Shown here: one piece after another, positions 46,808 to 60,134 of the stretch
Layout: each line of letters opens with the position of its first letter
Numbering within the stretch: position 1 is the first letter of the stretch
Source: Linnemannia elongata
Lineage: Eukaryota; Mortierellomycota; Mortierellomycetes; Mortierellales; Mortierellaceae
Direction: 5' to 3'
Length of the DNA stretch: 64,000 bases
Assembly: GCA_036320915.1 (NCBI GenBank)
Contig: JAXBDG010000010.1
Span: 744,001 to 808,000 of the forward strand
Program-made: the position numbers and the translations under genes
The notes under the pieces: generated by a model
The model's input: only the letters and a program-made list of their open reading frames with translations
What the model was told of the DNA's origin: nothing
The model's database searches: none

Positions 46808-49485
46808 ATGGTAATACCTCACTCCTCTCGACACTTAAACAGCCTCTCTCTGCCTCAGCTTCAGGATGATAAAACGCGACACTATGCACTACTTCCCCAC
46901 TGCATGCCGACCTTGGCTGTTCGCTTCAAGCCAACTCCTCCCCGCATGACAACAAACGGCTGATCAATTCTGCTTCCTTCCCAATGCTTATTCCTACCTC
47001 TAGGTTGTCCTCGCGATCTCTGTTTGCACAAAGAGCGGCAAAGGTACTTCCCATCATTCCACAACTCTCACGCTATTGCCAAAAAAGAAAGTGATCAGTT
47101 TCATAACCAACCATCATCATCACACTACCCTAACACCGCTCCTTTTTCTCACCTTCTACCTTTTTGGCATACATCAACAGCGCTCATCTCGCGTCAGTTT
47201 AGAGAGATGACGCGGGCCAGAATTGAAGGCCTGATCGCCTCGTTCCCAAAGCTCACCAGCAGCGGCCAGCAGCACACCACTATCGAGACCGATCATGTCC
47301 GCTATGTTTACCAGCCCTTGGAAGAGCTGTTCATTGTCCTTATCACCAACAAGCAGTCCAACATCTTGCAAGGTAAACTTTTCAACGCCAGGAGAAACAC
47401 ATGGAGGGAGGGCAGCATCAAAAAGCACCTCAGGGCTGCTTCTTTCTTATCGATAACCGCCTCTCAGCAACTAACGGTTGAATTCATCGCCCGGAACTAC
47501 CCAACTTACTTATCTGCTGTTCGTCACACTTTATGATGCTTCAAATAGACATTGACACTCTTCAATTGGTCTCCCGGGTTGTCTCTTCGACCTGCAGACC
47601 TACCGACGCTCGTGAGATTGACAGGAACGCGTTCGAATTGCTGAGCTCGTTCGACGAGATCATTTCGCTTGGATACAGAGAAAACGTCAACTTGGCTCAG
47701 GTCGGCAGCATCTCCGAGATGGACAGTCATGAGGAAAAGATCCAGGAGATGATCGAAAAGGTGCCACTAAACATCTCGTCGCTGTCCTTTATTACTTGCA
47801 GGAAGTCAGGCATCAAAACATTGGACGCTGATCATCAATTAACCATATCTCCACTTTCACCTTACTGTGACATAATAGAACAAGGAGCGCGAGGCAAAGG
47901 AGGAGCTCAAGAGGAGAGCCAAGATCTTGGACTTGCAGAGAAAGGAGCAGAGAAAGAACACTGGAGGCATGGGGGGCGGATATGGACAGGGTGGTATGGG
48001 CGGTGGTGGCTACGGCCAGAGCAGCATGGGTTTTGGAGGACAGTCCGGTATGGGCGGCATGGGCGGCATGGGTGGTATGGGCAACAGCAACGGCAACCAG
48101 GGCTACAACTCGCCATCTCCTTCCATGGACGACAACTCTTCCAAGTTCAAGTATGTGATCTTGTCATTTCAAATTTGTTCACAAGAAACCGATATGATGC
48201 CTCCGGCAAACAGGAAACTAATCGCTCTAATGATCTTGAAATGATAGCAACCCTGCTCCAAAGGCACCTGTGACAAAGGCCAGAGGAATGCAGTTGGGAC
48301 GCAAGCAGAACAACAACGACTTGTTTGAATCGCTTCGTTCGGAGGTTGAGGCCGCACCTGCTCCTCAGCAGTACCAACAGCAGCATCAGGCACCCGCTCA
48401 GAACAGCTACTCTGCGCCCGCAGAGCCTGCCTTCCCCATGGAGAGCGTGCATGTTCAGATCGAAGAAAAGATTACAATGGTCGCCAACCGGGACGGCGGT
48501 CTGGAAAGCATGGAGGTCAAGGGAGACTTGATGCTCCGAGTCTCGGATCCCTCTCGCACCAAGATCAGCCTTGCTCTTCGCCATCTCGAGGACCCCAACA
48601 TCCAGTTCAAGACTCATCCAAATGTCAACAAGGTTCTTTTCAACAGTGAAAAGACCATCGCCTTCAGAGATTCCTCAAAAGAGTTCCCACTGAACACGCC
48701 CACAGGAGTATTACGTTGGAGATTCCTCAGCAAGGACGAGAGCTCTATTCCTCTTTCCAGTAAGCCCGCTGTCATTCTGTATATATATGTCATTTCTTTG
48801 ATGGATCTGGCCGCTTTCAAAATTGTTGCTAACTTTGATTTCAACTTGGTCCTTATAGTCAACTGCTGGCCTTCCCCTGCTGGAGATGGATCGAGCGATG
48901 TCAACATCGAGTACCAGTTGGAGAACGAGGAGATGGAATTCAAGAACGTCAACATTATCATTCCTCTTCCGTAAGTCTCTTCAAACGATTTGTCTGCGAT
49001 GTGCAAGCCCTTGGTTTGGTTGGTCAAAAGGATATAACTGACATGTCTTTTGTTTTCTTTCACGTGTGATAGACATGGAGCAAACCCTACTGTGGGCGAG
49101 GTGGATGGCGAACATTTTGTGGACCGTCAGCAAGGCGTTTTGATTTGGCAGTTGCCCTTTATTGATTCTTCCAACGCATCTGGATCTTTGGAGTTCAACT
49201 GCGAGGGCGAGGATACTGAGGCCTTTTTCCCCGTCACTGTTCAGTTCGAGAGCGAGCGTCTCATCTGCGATGTCGATGTAAGCTCTTGTTTCCTTTGCTG
49301 TGCCTCTGTGTTACTGTCGCAGGTTGTGTCTTCAGCTATCATGTATCGTGAAAGGACACCAAGGCTAACTTTGTCTCCTTTCTTTTGATGAATAGGTTAT
49401 TGCTGTTACGCAAGTGGCGGATGGATCAAGTGTTCCATTCTCAAAGCAGAGTGTTCTTACGCCAGCTGAGTACACTGTCGTGTAA
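46808..49485 (+). CDS. RET2: Coatomer subunit delta (delta-COP)
   Basis: Nine exons (46808-46810, 47004-47043, 47181-47372, 47549-47760, 47879-48150, 48248-48759, 48859-48970, 49073-49277, 49396-49485) join in phase to 545 aa, essentially the length of yeast Ret2 (546). The first exon is only the ATG. The N-terminus is the longin-like adaptin-small domain ([45 protein letters not shown]), then a charged helix ([20 protein letters not shown]). A Met/Gly-rich low-complexity linker follows (about 175-225), then the mu-homology domain ([20 protein letters not shown] to the C-terminal TPAEYTVV). Delta-COP is part of the F subcomplex of COPI, which coats Golgi-to-ER vesicles in the cytosol and binds cargo and tethers. 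The Met/Gly linker is unusual in its composition. Confidence 0.95.
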
Positions 49486-49733
49486 AAGATGCAACAACAA
49501 AGTTCATGGACCATGAGAAAGGACTGCGAGGCGGACTTTCTTAGACGTGTCCCTCCCCTCCCCTTCAGTCAAAAAGATTGCTAACAGCTAACAGATATAG
49601 AAAAACAAACTGTTGGACCAAACCAATATATAATTTTTTGAATACTTGAACAGCATGCGTGCGTGTGTGTCTATCTAATGATTTGCTTTATTAGTTGAAA
49701 AATATTCGTTGTCGTCCGTTCCGCAATGACACT

Positions 49734-50739
49734 CTACTTGGCGGCATCCAGAGGGACATCGATATCGATCCCGATAGCTTTAGTGATCTCTGTATCGAGC
49801 AAGTACTTCAACGAATGGTGATCGCGTCCATAAAACCAGACCTGATGCTCGGAGTCGAAATCGTACCGTTTTGGTCCGCTGGTGGGTGACGAGAGCCAGA
49901 GCTGCTTGTTGGGTGGTTGCTTGTTGACGACGTAGGTTCCTTTGTCTCCTAGTTTGAGTGTCATCACTCCGCTCTATGAAGCGAATTGAATTAAGGAGGT
50001 GTGGATCGGAGGGAGGGAAGGAGGGAAGAGTTGTTGTGAGAAAAATAAAATTTCGGCGGGAGAGAGAAGAAATGTGGGACTCCATGGAATTTCTTTTGTT
50101 TACGTGCTTTCCCGAAGCAATGTCGCCAAAAAAAAAAAAAAAAAAAAATCCATAAGCAATAACATGATTGCTCATAGGAGAAACGAACACACACCTTTTT
50201 GCAAGAACTCACCTGATATTCGACATCGTATCCAGGGATCTCATACTCGTCGCCCAGATCTTCAAAGTACTCGACCATCCTGTCCATGCTGGCGTCTGAC
50301 GCTGTGTGGTAATCATCCTCGGACAGGTCGCTATGTTGTTGTTTTTGTTGTTGTTGTCATTATTGAAACGTACGCGTTAGCATTGGAGCAACTGAGCACT
50401 TGAACAGATGTCCATGTTCCTCACTGCGAAGCAGATCAGATATTTCCTGGTTTGAAATTGAAGGTACGTATTTTACCTAACGGTGTAGGTAGGCTCTGGT
50501 GTTGAGGGTTTCATAGTGGTATAGGTGCGCAAGGAGGACGAAGTGGAAAGGGGAGCTGAGGATCGGGAGGTCATAGTCTGTGAAAGTCGAGCAAGACTTC
50601 CCGAAGTAATAGGAGCCGCCGTGAAAGTTGAAGTAGAGGTGTATGTGCGAGCTGCGGTGGTGGGTTGACTCTGACGAACGAGTCTTGTCCTTGCCAGGAG
50701 TGTCCTCGTGATGCGTGTTCCTTGTGCTACTGCAGACAT
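49734..50739 (-). CDS. YFH1: Frataxin, mitochondrial iron-sulfur assembly factor
   Basis: Three minus-strand exons (50739-50477, 50330-50213, 49973-49734) give 206 aa. The first about 85 residues are rich in Arg, Ser and Thr with almost no acidic residues, a typical mitochondrial presequence. The mature part has the acidic first helix ([20 protein letters not shown]), then [20 protein letters not shown] and the family signature [19 protein letters not shown], and ends with the second helix ([16 protein letters not shown]). Frataxin binds the Nfs1-Isu1 complex in the matrix and speeds persulfide transfer and iron use for Fe-S clusters, and it influences haem synthesis. Intron 2 contains an A-run on the plus strand (50129-50148). 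The gene is divergent from bL9m with 259 bp between start codons. The frame is open upstream to another Met, but the one chosen starts the presequence. Confidence 0.95.
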
Positions 50740-50998
50740 TGTAGTGGTGTTGATGGCGAAGGTAATGGACTGGGTTGGGTTTGAAAAGAGAAAAGGAAGG
50801 ATGAACGAAGAAAGGGGAGTTCTTTTAGCTGGGTGCGATGCGCGCTCGGCGAAACGGTTCAAGAAGGCTAATAAGCAGTCACTTGCTCGCAAGTTTTGTT
50901 TACCGTCCTAAGTTGGAGGACGGAATGCCTTCGCCGACCTTGTCACCTTTCACCCTTACTTTCTCACCTCAAGACCATCGATCGCCCCCATATACATA

Positions 50999-52807
50999 AT
51001 GTTCTCCATCAGCAGGTCATCCCTCTCCTCCGCCAGCAGATCCGCCACACATGTCGTCAAGGTACACCAACAATCCGCCTGTCATGAGAACAACTCTGCA
51101 CTTTGAACCTTTACCAGGAACCTGATCAGTCTACCTTTTCAGCGGGTAGACTAGTGAACACAAAGAGGGCTGCTATGAGTAATAGAGAGAAGAACCCCGG
51201 ACCCTGGGTAGAAACTAACATTGTAGTCAACAGGGCAGACATATTGCGTATTGTCAGTACTAACGGGATTTCTCTATTATTCTGTGATCATATCTAAATT
51301 AGCGCTGGAAGTCTCAAAAGTCCATTGAGGTGACTCTCAGGGCAAACGTTCAGGGACTCGGAAAGCCAGGTACGCGCGGAGAACATATATACTCGAGGAA
51401 TTCAGGACAGTCGACATAGCAGCATGCGACAACCTGTCTCGAGCAGATATAGTGGCAGGATATGCAGTATACACGAAGCAGGAAGCAGAGGACACTGTGT
51501 TACACTGACATTCGGAGACCTCAACTAACCACAATCTCCTTTTTCAATTGAACCCGCGGCGGACGATACCATTCGTTGCTTATTTCGTGGACACCCGTGG
51601 GGGCTACTATTATCTAGGCGATGTTGTCAATGTTGCTGGTAGGTCGTTATTTTGTGTGTTTTCCTTCTGCTTTGTTTACACGGTCGGGATTCTCATGGCT
51701 TAAATTGTATTACACATGGGATTTATTGGTACCCCTTCACAGCTGATTACGATTATTTAGCTGTTCTGCCGCACGTATGTCAAACAAAATGTGCACCAGA
51801 TCATACGATGTTTACATACTTTTCTCTCTTTTCTCCACGGACATTAATTAGTTGGAAGGATGAGGAACCAGCTTTACCCTATGAGACTCGCCAACTATAT
51901 CGACAAGAATGCTCAACATTTCAAGGAGGCCACCATTGCTGGACAGAATGCCCTTCAGCAGATTCAGGAGATCAACAAGGTAGGACAGACAACGTACTTA
52001 CGCGGATGTAAGAGAGGCTATGGATAGGAGACGTTCAACAAGTACAAGGAGAGCAGGATGCAATGGAGAAGGGACCTAGCATTTTTGTGGTTATCAGTTG
52101 ACCAATTTGGCGATTAGGCTTAAGCTTGGGATTGGGCTTGTCCGACATTTCATTTCTGGCTAAAGTGAAAACCGTACCGTACCATACCTCCCTGAAACAA
52201 CCTTGGACTTGTCGCTTTGCATGGATGCATACCCTCCATTTGTACCCTCTTCGCGGATCTCTTCAAAAGCCAAAATATTAGATCTTCATATGTCCGCGAC
52301 AGAGGCACAGGCGAAACCATTTATCCTTATTGGAAATAACCTCCTCAGTCTACTGCACCGACACCATCCAACGGCTCTCTTTTTTAATTGCTCAAATGTG
52401 GAATCCCCATTCACCTCCTCCCCTCCACGTCTGTCTGCCACGCGACCTAATTCTCATCCACATCCCTACCCACCTTCCTTTACGTGTATTTAAAATAGGC
52501 ACATCAACAAGCAGTCAAGAAGGAGCAGCGCATCGTCCACTTGCAGGATCTCCGTAACCGTCTCCAGGCTTTGCCTCCTCTGGTCTTCTCTCGTGCCGTC
52601 AACGAGGTCTTGCCCGGCTCAAAAACGATTTTCGGATCTGTTCAGGCTGAGGATGTGATCAAGGAGCTCAAGGAGAAGCACGGCATTGTTGTTGATAAGG
52701 TTGCGGTTCAAGGCACGAAGATCAAGTCTGTCGGTGACTCTTGGGCACGCGTGGATCTTGCGGATTTGGGAACTGTTGAGCTCAAGGTTGTTGTTGAGAG
52801 GCGTTAA
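50999..52807 (+). CDS. MRPL9: Mitochondrial large-subunit ribosomal protein bL9m
   Basis: Five exons (50999-51061, 51303-51369, 51618-51638, 51852-51979, 52499-52807) join in phase to 195 aa. Exon 3 is a 21-nt microexon encoding part of GDVVNVAVGRMRNQLYP, which is the bL9 core motif, so its inclusion is well supported. Residues 1-21 are Ser/Arg-rich (MFSISRSSLSSASRSATHVV), a mitochondrial presequence. SIEVTLRANVQGLGKPGDVV corresponds to the bL9 N-terminal domain, followed by the long connecting helix (HQQAVKKEQRIVHLQDLRNR) and a C-terminal domain (SVQAEDVIKELKEKHGIVVD). The protein is in the mitoribosome large subunit. The last intron (519 nt) is long for this window, and introns 1-2 contain open but unrecognised frames, perhaps inserted sequence. 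Confidence 0.9.
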
Positions 52808-54377
52808 ATTGATGAGGGTGAGGATAGTTGGTAGGAGGAGCTAGACGAAGGAGGGGGTTTTTTTTATTATCTTTATGTGGATACAAGTACATACAAGACC
52901 AGATCGTCATTTGAGGAGGGGAGTAGTTCACGACACAACAGCACGGAGAACATCATTAGATAGACATTTACCAAGGACAACATATCCCCTGGGATAAAAA
53001 GCGCATTTTTTTTTTAATTGGATTCTTACGCGATGACTAAAACGAATTGTATCCGTGGTGCAGCAGCGGCCATGATATCAGCAAATGAAATGTACCAAGA
53101 AAAAGATGATGAATGAACGACTTGAACATCAAATAAACGCGTGCGCGCGTGGAAAACATGAACGGTATCAATTTGTGTACCTCTCTCTCCTACCTGCAGG
53201 TGTTTTATTGTTTACTTCGTCATTAGAGCAAAAGTGTCAATAAAACACAAAGCAAAACCTCGAATTGAGATGGAGGGCGAAGGGGAGGGAGTGTCCAGCA
53301 GTATCGGATGATGCCTTGTCGGTCCTCTCGAGCATTTATAACGGAGATCTTGTGTATTTGAACATGACTAAGGACCAATGCACAACCAATACTTCTCTCC
53401 TCCACAAAGACATGTACAAACGTGTTCTCGAGTGACCTCCTCCCTCGAAGGAGAAGGAAGGTTTTTTAACTGTTTTGTTTACAGGTGCATGCAGCATTAT
53501 TGCGATTATGGTTGTGGGTCTTTGTTGACTTTCCTTTCTGCTCTCAAAAAGCTCTCTCCCTCCCTCTCTATCCCCTTTCACTCATCACACTCTCCCTCCC
53601 CCGATAAACTGACGACCATTCGGTGCAGCAACAGTAGAATGCCGGTCAAGCAGCCCTCTTTCGAATGATAACCAACATGCGAGGAGGCTCGGGAGGTGTA
53701 GCCATTCGAGCATCAAAAAGGGTCAGGGCGCCGTATATTCGTTTTGATTGCATACTCGCATACTCCAATGGTTATTGTTTATCCTTTGTCATTGGCATTG
53801 AGGCATTGTACACGGACAGTAGGCATTAGTATAATGAAAAGCTGGTTTAAGTGCTATACAAGGGGAGACCACTGGTACCCTTGAGGTACGCCCATCGTTC
53901 ATCGTACAGACGACCAATGCATGGTCTTCACTCCCCCTCTCTTTTTCCCTTTTCTCGTTTTTCTTTTAAAAAGAGGCGCCGCCATCCCCCCTTTTTTTTC
54001 TTTTTCTAGCAGACCCACGTTCGATTAATTGTTGTTAATGCATCTCACGCCAAAGTGTCCTTAACGTCCCTTTCCTCTCACTTTCTTTTTCACACCATCG
54101 TCGCCCCTTCTCCCTCTTTTTCTTCACTCCTTCTCTTCCTCCTCCTCCTCCTCCTTCTGTCCCAACAGTCAGCCTTCGTCTTCTCCTTCCCCTCCCACAT
54201 TCTCGCGTCCTCCTCTTCCTTCCCTCTTTTTTTTTGTACAGCACGTTTTCTCATACTTCGCTACTTTCCTCTTTGAGCCGCATTCCCCCCTGTCTCTCCC
54301 CTTTTCTCCTGAATCTCCATTCACTCCACGCTCGTATCTTCACTCGTTTCGCGTAAAAAAGTCCTCGAAAAAAGAGA
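52808..54377. other. 1.6-kb intergenic region between bL9m and SNG1-like genes
   Basis: The left part holds the bL9m 3' UTR. The middle (53220-53870) has only short unrelated open frames. The right part (53930-54360) is a long, strongly CT-rich promoter/leader with T-runs before the SNG1-like ATG. I found no RNA gene or repeat of note. Confidence 0.5.
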
Positions 54378-57300
54378 ATGCCACGCTCGCGTCCAACAAA
54401 CCCATTCATTCGCGATGAACCAACTTCGGGTAGCAGCAGTGGTCCTCACCCCAACAAGGACCGCAACAGCTTCATTATCGTCAACAATGATATCATGATC
54501 CACCCCGGGGACCAACTCGATTACCAAACCAGCAGCGACGACGATACTCTTTCAAGCATCAGCAGCAGTAGTGGTAGTAGGAGTCCTACAAGTCTTCATT
54601 TGCCCCCTCCTGTCTCGCCTAATGCTCGCACTCAACGGTCTCCCCACCACCACCAGCAATCCCAGCAGCAACGACCAACTCCATCCCAGCTATCGTCGTC
54701 GTCTACGACTACTAACAGGACGAGGCAGACACCAGTAGCGCCCCCACGCAAGACGTCGTTTGAGTGGATCCCGACCCCGCTGCCGACTCCACAGTCCCGA
54801 CGGGCTTTGGCTCATGACAATAATCCCAATCCACAACAACGTTTAGGCCAGCATCAACTCCGCACCGAGAAACAAACACCCGCTGCTCCTTCTTATCCTT
54901 CCACTTCTCTTTCAACTTCTTCCACTTCTTCCACTTCTCCTTCTGCAAATTCCTCTCTTCAGCGCACATCTTCCTTCTCCACACCCCAACGACCCCCTCG
55001 CCCAACCGTCTCTCCCTTCATGTCCGATCTCCCCCTCTACAGCACCAGAACCACTGGCCCTCCTAAACAACAACAATCCACATCCAATAATACCCATGAT
55101 TACAACAACGCACACTCCTCCCACGCTGCTCTCTCAGGGGATGTAGAATTGCAGGAACGCAGTCGGATCCAACAACAACAACAACAACAACAGCGGCCCT
55201 CTGTAGCAAGGTCATCGTCTCTCAACCATAGTAACAATAATAACAACAACGACTCTTATACCCTTCCAGCTCCCTCGCCTTCAAGGACGGTTGACAACTC
55301 CAGCTCAGACCCTTCTCTCAATCGAGGCGACAGCACACTTGACAGGTCCTTATCAACAAACCACAGCGGCTCGAGCGGCGCCAACGACGGAGGAGGAGGA
55401 AGGAGAGACAGAGATGCAAGTGGTCGCACAACAACATCAACAATATCGACAACTGCAGCACATCATCCCACTCAAACAAACAAGAGTAGCAGGAGTGCCA
55501 ACCATAATGCCTTAAACCATAATTCTTCGGCCTCTCGTTCTTCCAGCACACGAGCTGCAAACCACATCGACCCCTCGACAGGACAACGACAAGAGCTACG
55601 AGGTGACAGTGCTGGTGGAGGAATCTTGTCTTTCTTTGGTGGACTGTTTGGAGGAGGAGGAGGAGGAGGAGGAGGGTCTACCAAAAGTAAACAGCCTGCA
55701 TCCAACGCCGCCACCAATCGAACCAGGAAGAGGAAGGATACAGTGGGCGGACTGCCGGCGAGTGCTTCGGGAAGCAAAAACGACCTGATCGACCGTTCGC
55801 AGCTGCAGCACCATCCTTCTGGAGAGAAGCTGAGCGGCTCAGCATTTGTTCAACAGGACCCATCGTCTCGGAAGAAGGGCGTACCAGGAAAGGATGGTCG
55901 ACAGCCAGAGACAGACATGTTTAACTTTGTTGACACCATGCTGGATATGCCTGTGGACCCCACCTGGAGCCAGGTTATCGTCAAGCTGCTCAAGGTTCTG
56001 GTGGTGATGTGCGTCTGCTATTTTGGCCTGATGGCGCTCTACTTTGGTGCAGAGGTAAGCAACCATTCATGTTCTCCTTTTTTGTTTTCTTTTAACGTTT
56101 AGTCGAGCATTCCTTTGTCCACTTTAGACCGATCGATTTTGCCCACTGTCAGCAACTAACCCGTTTGCTCTTTCTCTTCGTTTCTGCTCTCAACGTTTTG
56201 TTTGTTTGTTTTTTGGTTTCCATTTTCGCTTGACATATGGGGTGCATGTGGAATCATAGTTTCAGGCAATCAACCACACGCAGAACTTTGAAATCCTGGT
56301 CGTGGACCTGGACAACTCGATGATCGGATCCAACTACCTTAACTTTACCAGTCACCTCAACGGCGTTCAGGGACAGCCTCGCTGGGTCAACCACAACAGC
56401 ACCGTCTATCCCAACATGTCAACCATCCAAGCCGATATCCTCAACGGTCGGTACTGGGGCGCCGTCGTCGTCCAGGCTAATGCCTCGTCCAACCTCCTCT
56501 GGTCTGTCGCTAACATCAACGCCAACTATGACCCTACCAAGGCCTTTGCGTTTATCTACGAGGGAGGTCGTGACCCTTTGGTAGTCAAGCCTCAGGTTGT
56601 TGCAACCATGTACACGACCTTTTTGATGTTCTCCAAATCATTCAACCCCTCCTGGGTCAAGCTTGCCATCGCCTCGTTTGAGAACCAGAACAAGTCTATG
56701 AGCGCCATCATCGATGCCCCGCAGGTTATCGGGACCCCTATCGCCTTTGAGGAGTTTGATCTCCACCCGATCACGGCGTCCATCATCACCTCAGCCACGT
56801 CGGTCGCCTATATCTGGATCTTCTTGGTTGCAGGAGGAAGCACCTACTTGGTCGCCAACATGGTCCAGCCCATGACCACAAAGTCATCGACCGCAAAAAC
56901 CATGTTTGTGATGCTCTTCCCTCTCCTCATGTTCCTCGTCGCCCTTTCTTTGTGCTACAGTCTTTTGCTCCTAACTTTCGGGGTCCCCTTTGCTGGTGGA
57001 GCGCCTCAGTTCTTCTCCCTCTTTGGAGGCATGCTCCTTCTCCAATGCGCCGTAGCCTCGATGGTCCTCTTCCTGATCTACTTGATCCCTGTCGTCTTCA
57101 TCCCCGGGTTCACAATCACCTTTGTGATCTTTAACGTCATTGCAGTCTTCAACCCTGTCGAGCTGATGCCCGTCTTCTACAAATGGGTCTATGCGATGCC
57201 GTTCCTGAACGCCGTCCAGATTGCACGATATGTCCTCATGGGGTCTTATAACCGGTTACGATACAATATCCCTATCCTCTCGGCCTGGATCTTATTTCCG

Positions 57301-57762
57301 ATTATCTTGATGCCATTTGCCATCAGTCGACAGAAACGCGTTGCTCGTGAACTGGAGCGGGAGGAGGAAGAGGAGGGGATCAAGAAGTCAACTGGAACTC
57401 AGCATAAGGACTGCAAAGCTGTTTATACCAAGCCAACAGGAGTAGGAGCAGGAACAACTGACGATGATGACGAAGTGGTGGTCCTGGAGTCCAAGAAGAG
57501 GAGACAGTACTCAAACAATAACAAGCACAATACCCAACAACAACAACAGCAGAAGTTATCCTCCCGTCACCGCCAACATACCCAGCAAGAAGACGCGGAA
57601 AACAACAACCTCGAGGATCATGACGAGGAGACCCTCCCATACCAAGGCGAAACAACTGTCCCCTCAGTCCCCGGGTCCCATCGCCAAACCGCGACCCACC
57701 GTCCCAGCGCCCCTTCAGAGTCCCGCGTCTTTAACAAATGGGACCACTCTGAGGTCAAGTAA
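54378..57762 (+). CDS. SNG1/DUF3533-family membrane protein with long disordered N-terminus
   Basis: Two exons (54378-56054 and 56260-57762) give 1059 aa. Residues 1-530 are disordered: Ser/Thr/Gln/Asn-rich with poly-Gln, Asn and Gly runs. A helix at about 535-558 (VIVKLLKVLVVMCVCYFGLM) is followed by a large extracytosolic domain starting NHTQNFEILVVDLDNSMIG, with many N-x-S/T sites (NFT, NST, NMS, NAS). Then come five or so transmembrane helices (about 730-915) and a charged cytosolic tail. The topology, one helix then a loop domain then a helix bundle, is that of the ABC-2-like DUF3533 family. Yeast Sng1 in this family gives resistance to nitrosoguanidine and affects plasma-membrane phospholipid asymmetry. 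Sng1 is 547 aa, so the long N-terminus is extra. The substrate is unknown. Confidence 0.85.
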
Positions 57763-57807
57763 TTAACGTATACCACTTCTTAGACCCTTTCGAGATACCT
57801 TAATCGC

Positions 57808-57840
57808 ACACACACACACATGCACATACACTTGCGCACA
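57808..57840. repeat. CA-rich microsatellite in the SNG1-like 3' UTR
   Basis: Alternating CA units with small interruptions lie between the convergent SNG1-like and HEM2 genes. Confidence 0.7.
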
Positions 57841-57868
57841 CTACTACACTCTTTTCATCGTCATGTCA

Positions 57869-57874
57869 AATAAA
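57869..57874 (+). terminator. Likely poly(A) signal of the SNG1-like gene
   Basis: AATAAA lies about 107 bp past the stop codon, in the 195-bp gap before the convergent HEM2 gene. Confidence 0.45.
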
Positions 57875-57956
57875 TCCAACGCAACGTGCACTTTTATACA
57901 AACATAATTTCATTCTTTTTGAGGATAGGATAAATACAAAAACACACAAAACTACT

Positions 57957-59591
<1,635 letters not shown>

Positions 59592-60134
59592 GGCTGTAAG
59601 TCTTGTCTGAGGTGGAGGAGGTGATGGTGGTGGTGATGGGAAAGAGAGAAAAGAGAGGAGAAACCCCGCTCGAAGGTCAACCACCTCACTTTTGAGGCCG
59701 TTGAGTTGTGAGTCTTTCGCCAAAGCAGTCACTCGGTAAGTTCACTTGGTGCGCCACCAAAAACGACCCAAAAAATAATTGACGCGACGGACTGACCAAC
59801 TACGAACAAAGGCTTGCTCCAATGCACAACTGCAAGCTGGGACAGATACATAAGGAATGATGCCATCTGCTACGATGCAGTAGTATTTGCTGCCTCCGAT
59901 CATCATGTCCCTATATCATAATCGTGTGCCCTCCATCTATCCGTGATACAGTGGCTTCGACATCCATCGTCGCAACTAAAACGTAACAACAGAACCGGCT
60001 TTTCCCCACTCACCTCTCACTTCTCTTCGCCTCCTTTCCCTTCCTCTCGTTCACACATAACTTCACATAACTTCACATCCCCCTTCCAGCGCAATATCAA
60101 CACCTTCTTGAAAATAATACTACTTACTCACAGG
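59592..60134. other. Divergent promoter region between HEM2 and the LRR-like gene
   Basis: A 543-bp region between two outward-facing start codons. The HEM2 side is CT-rich in its own sense. A possible acceptor (ACAG) two bases before the HEM2 ATG suggests a 5'-UTR intron. The right side (59990-60130) is CT/CA-rich leader. No gene is seen. Confidence 0.45.
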
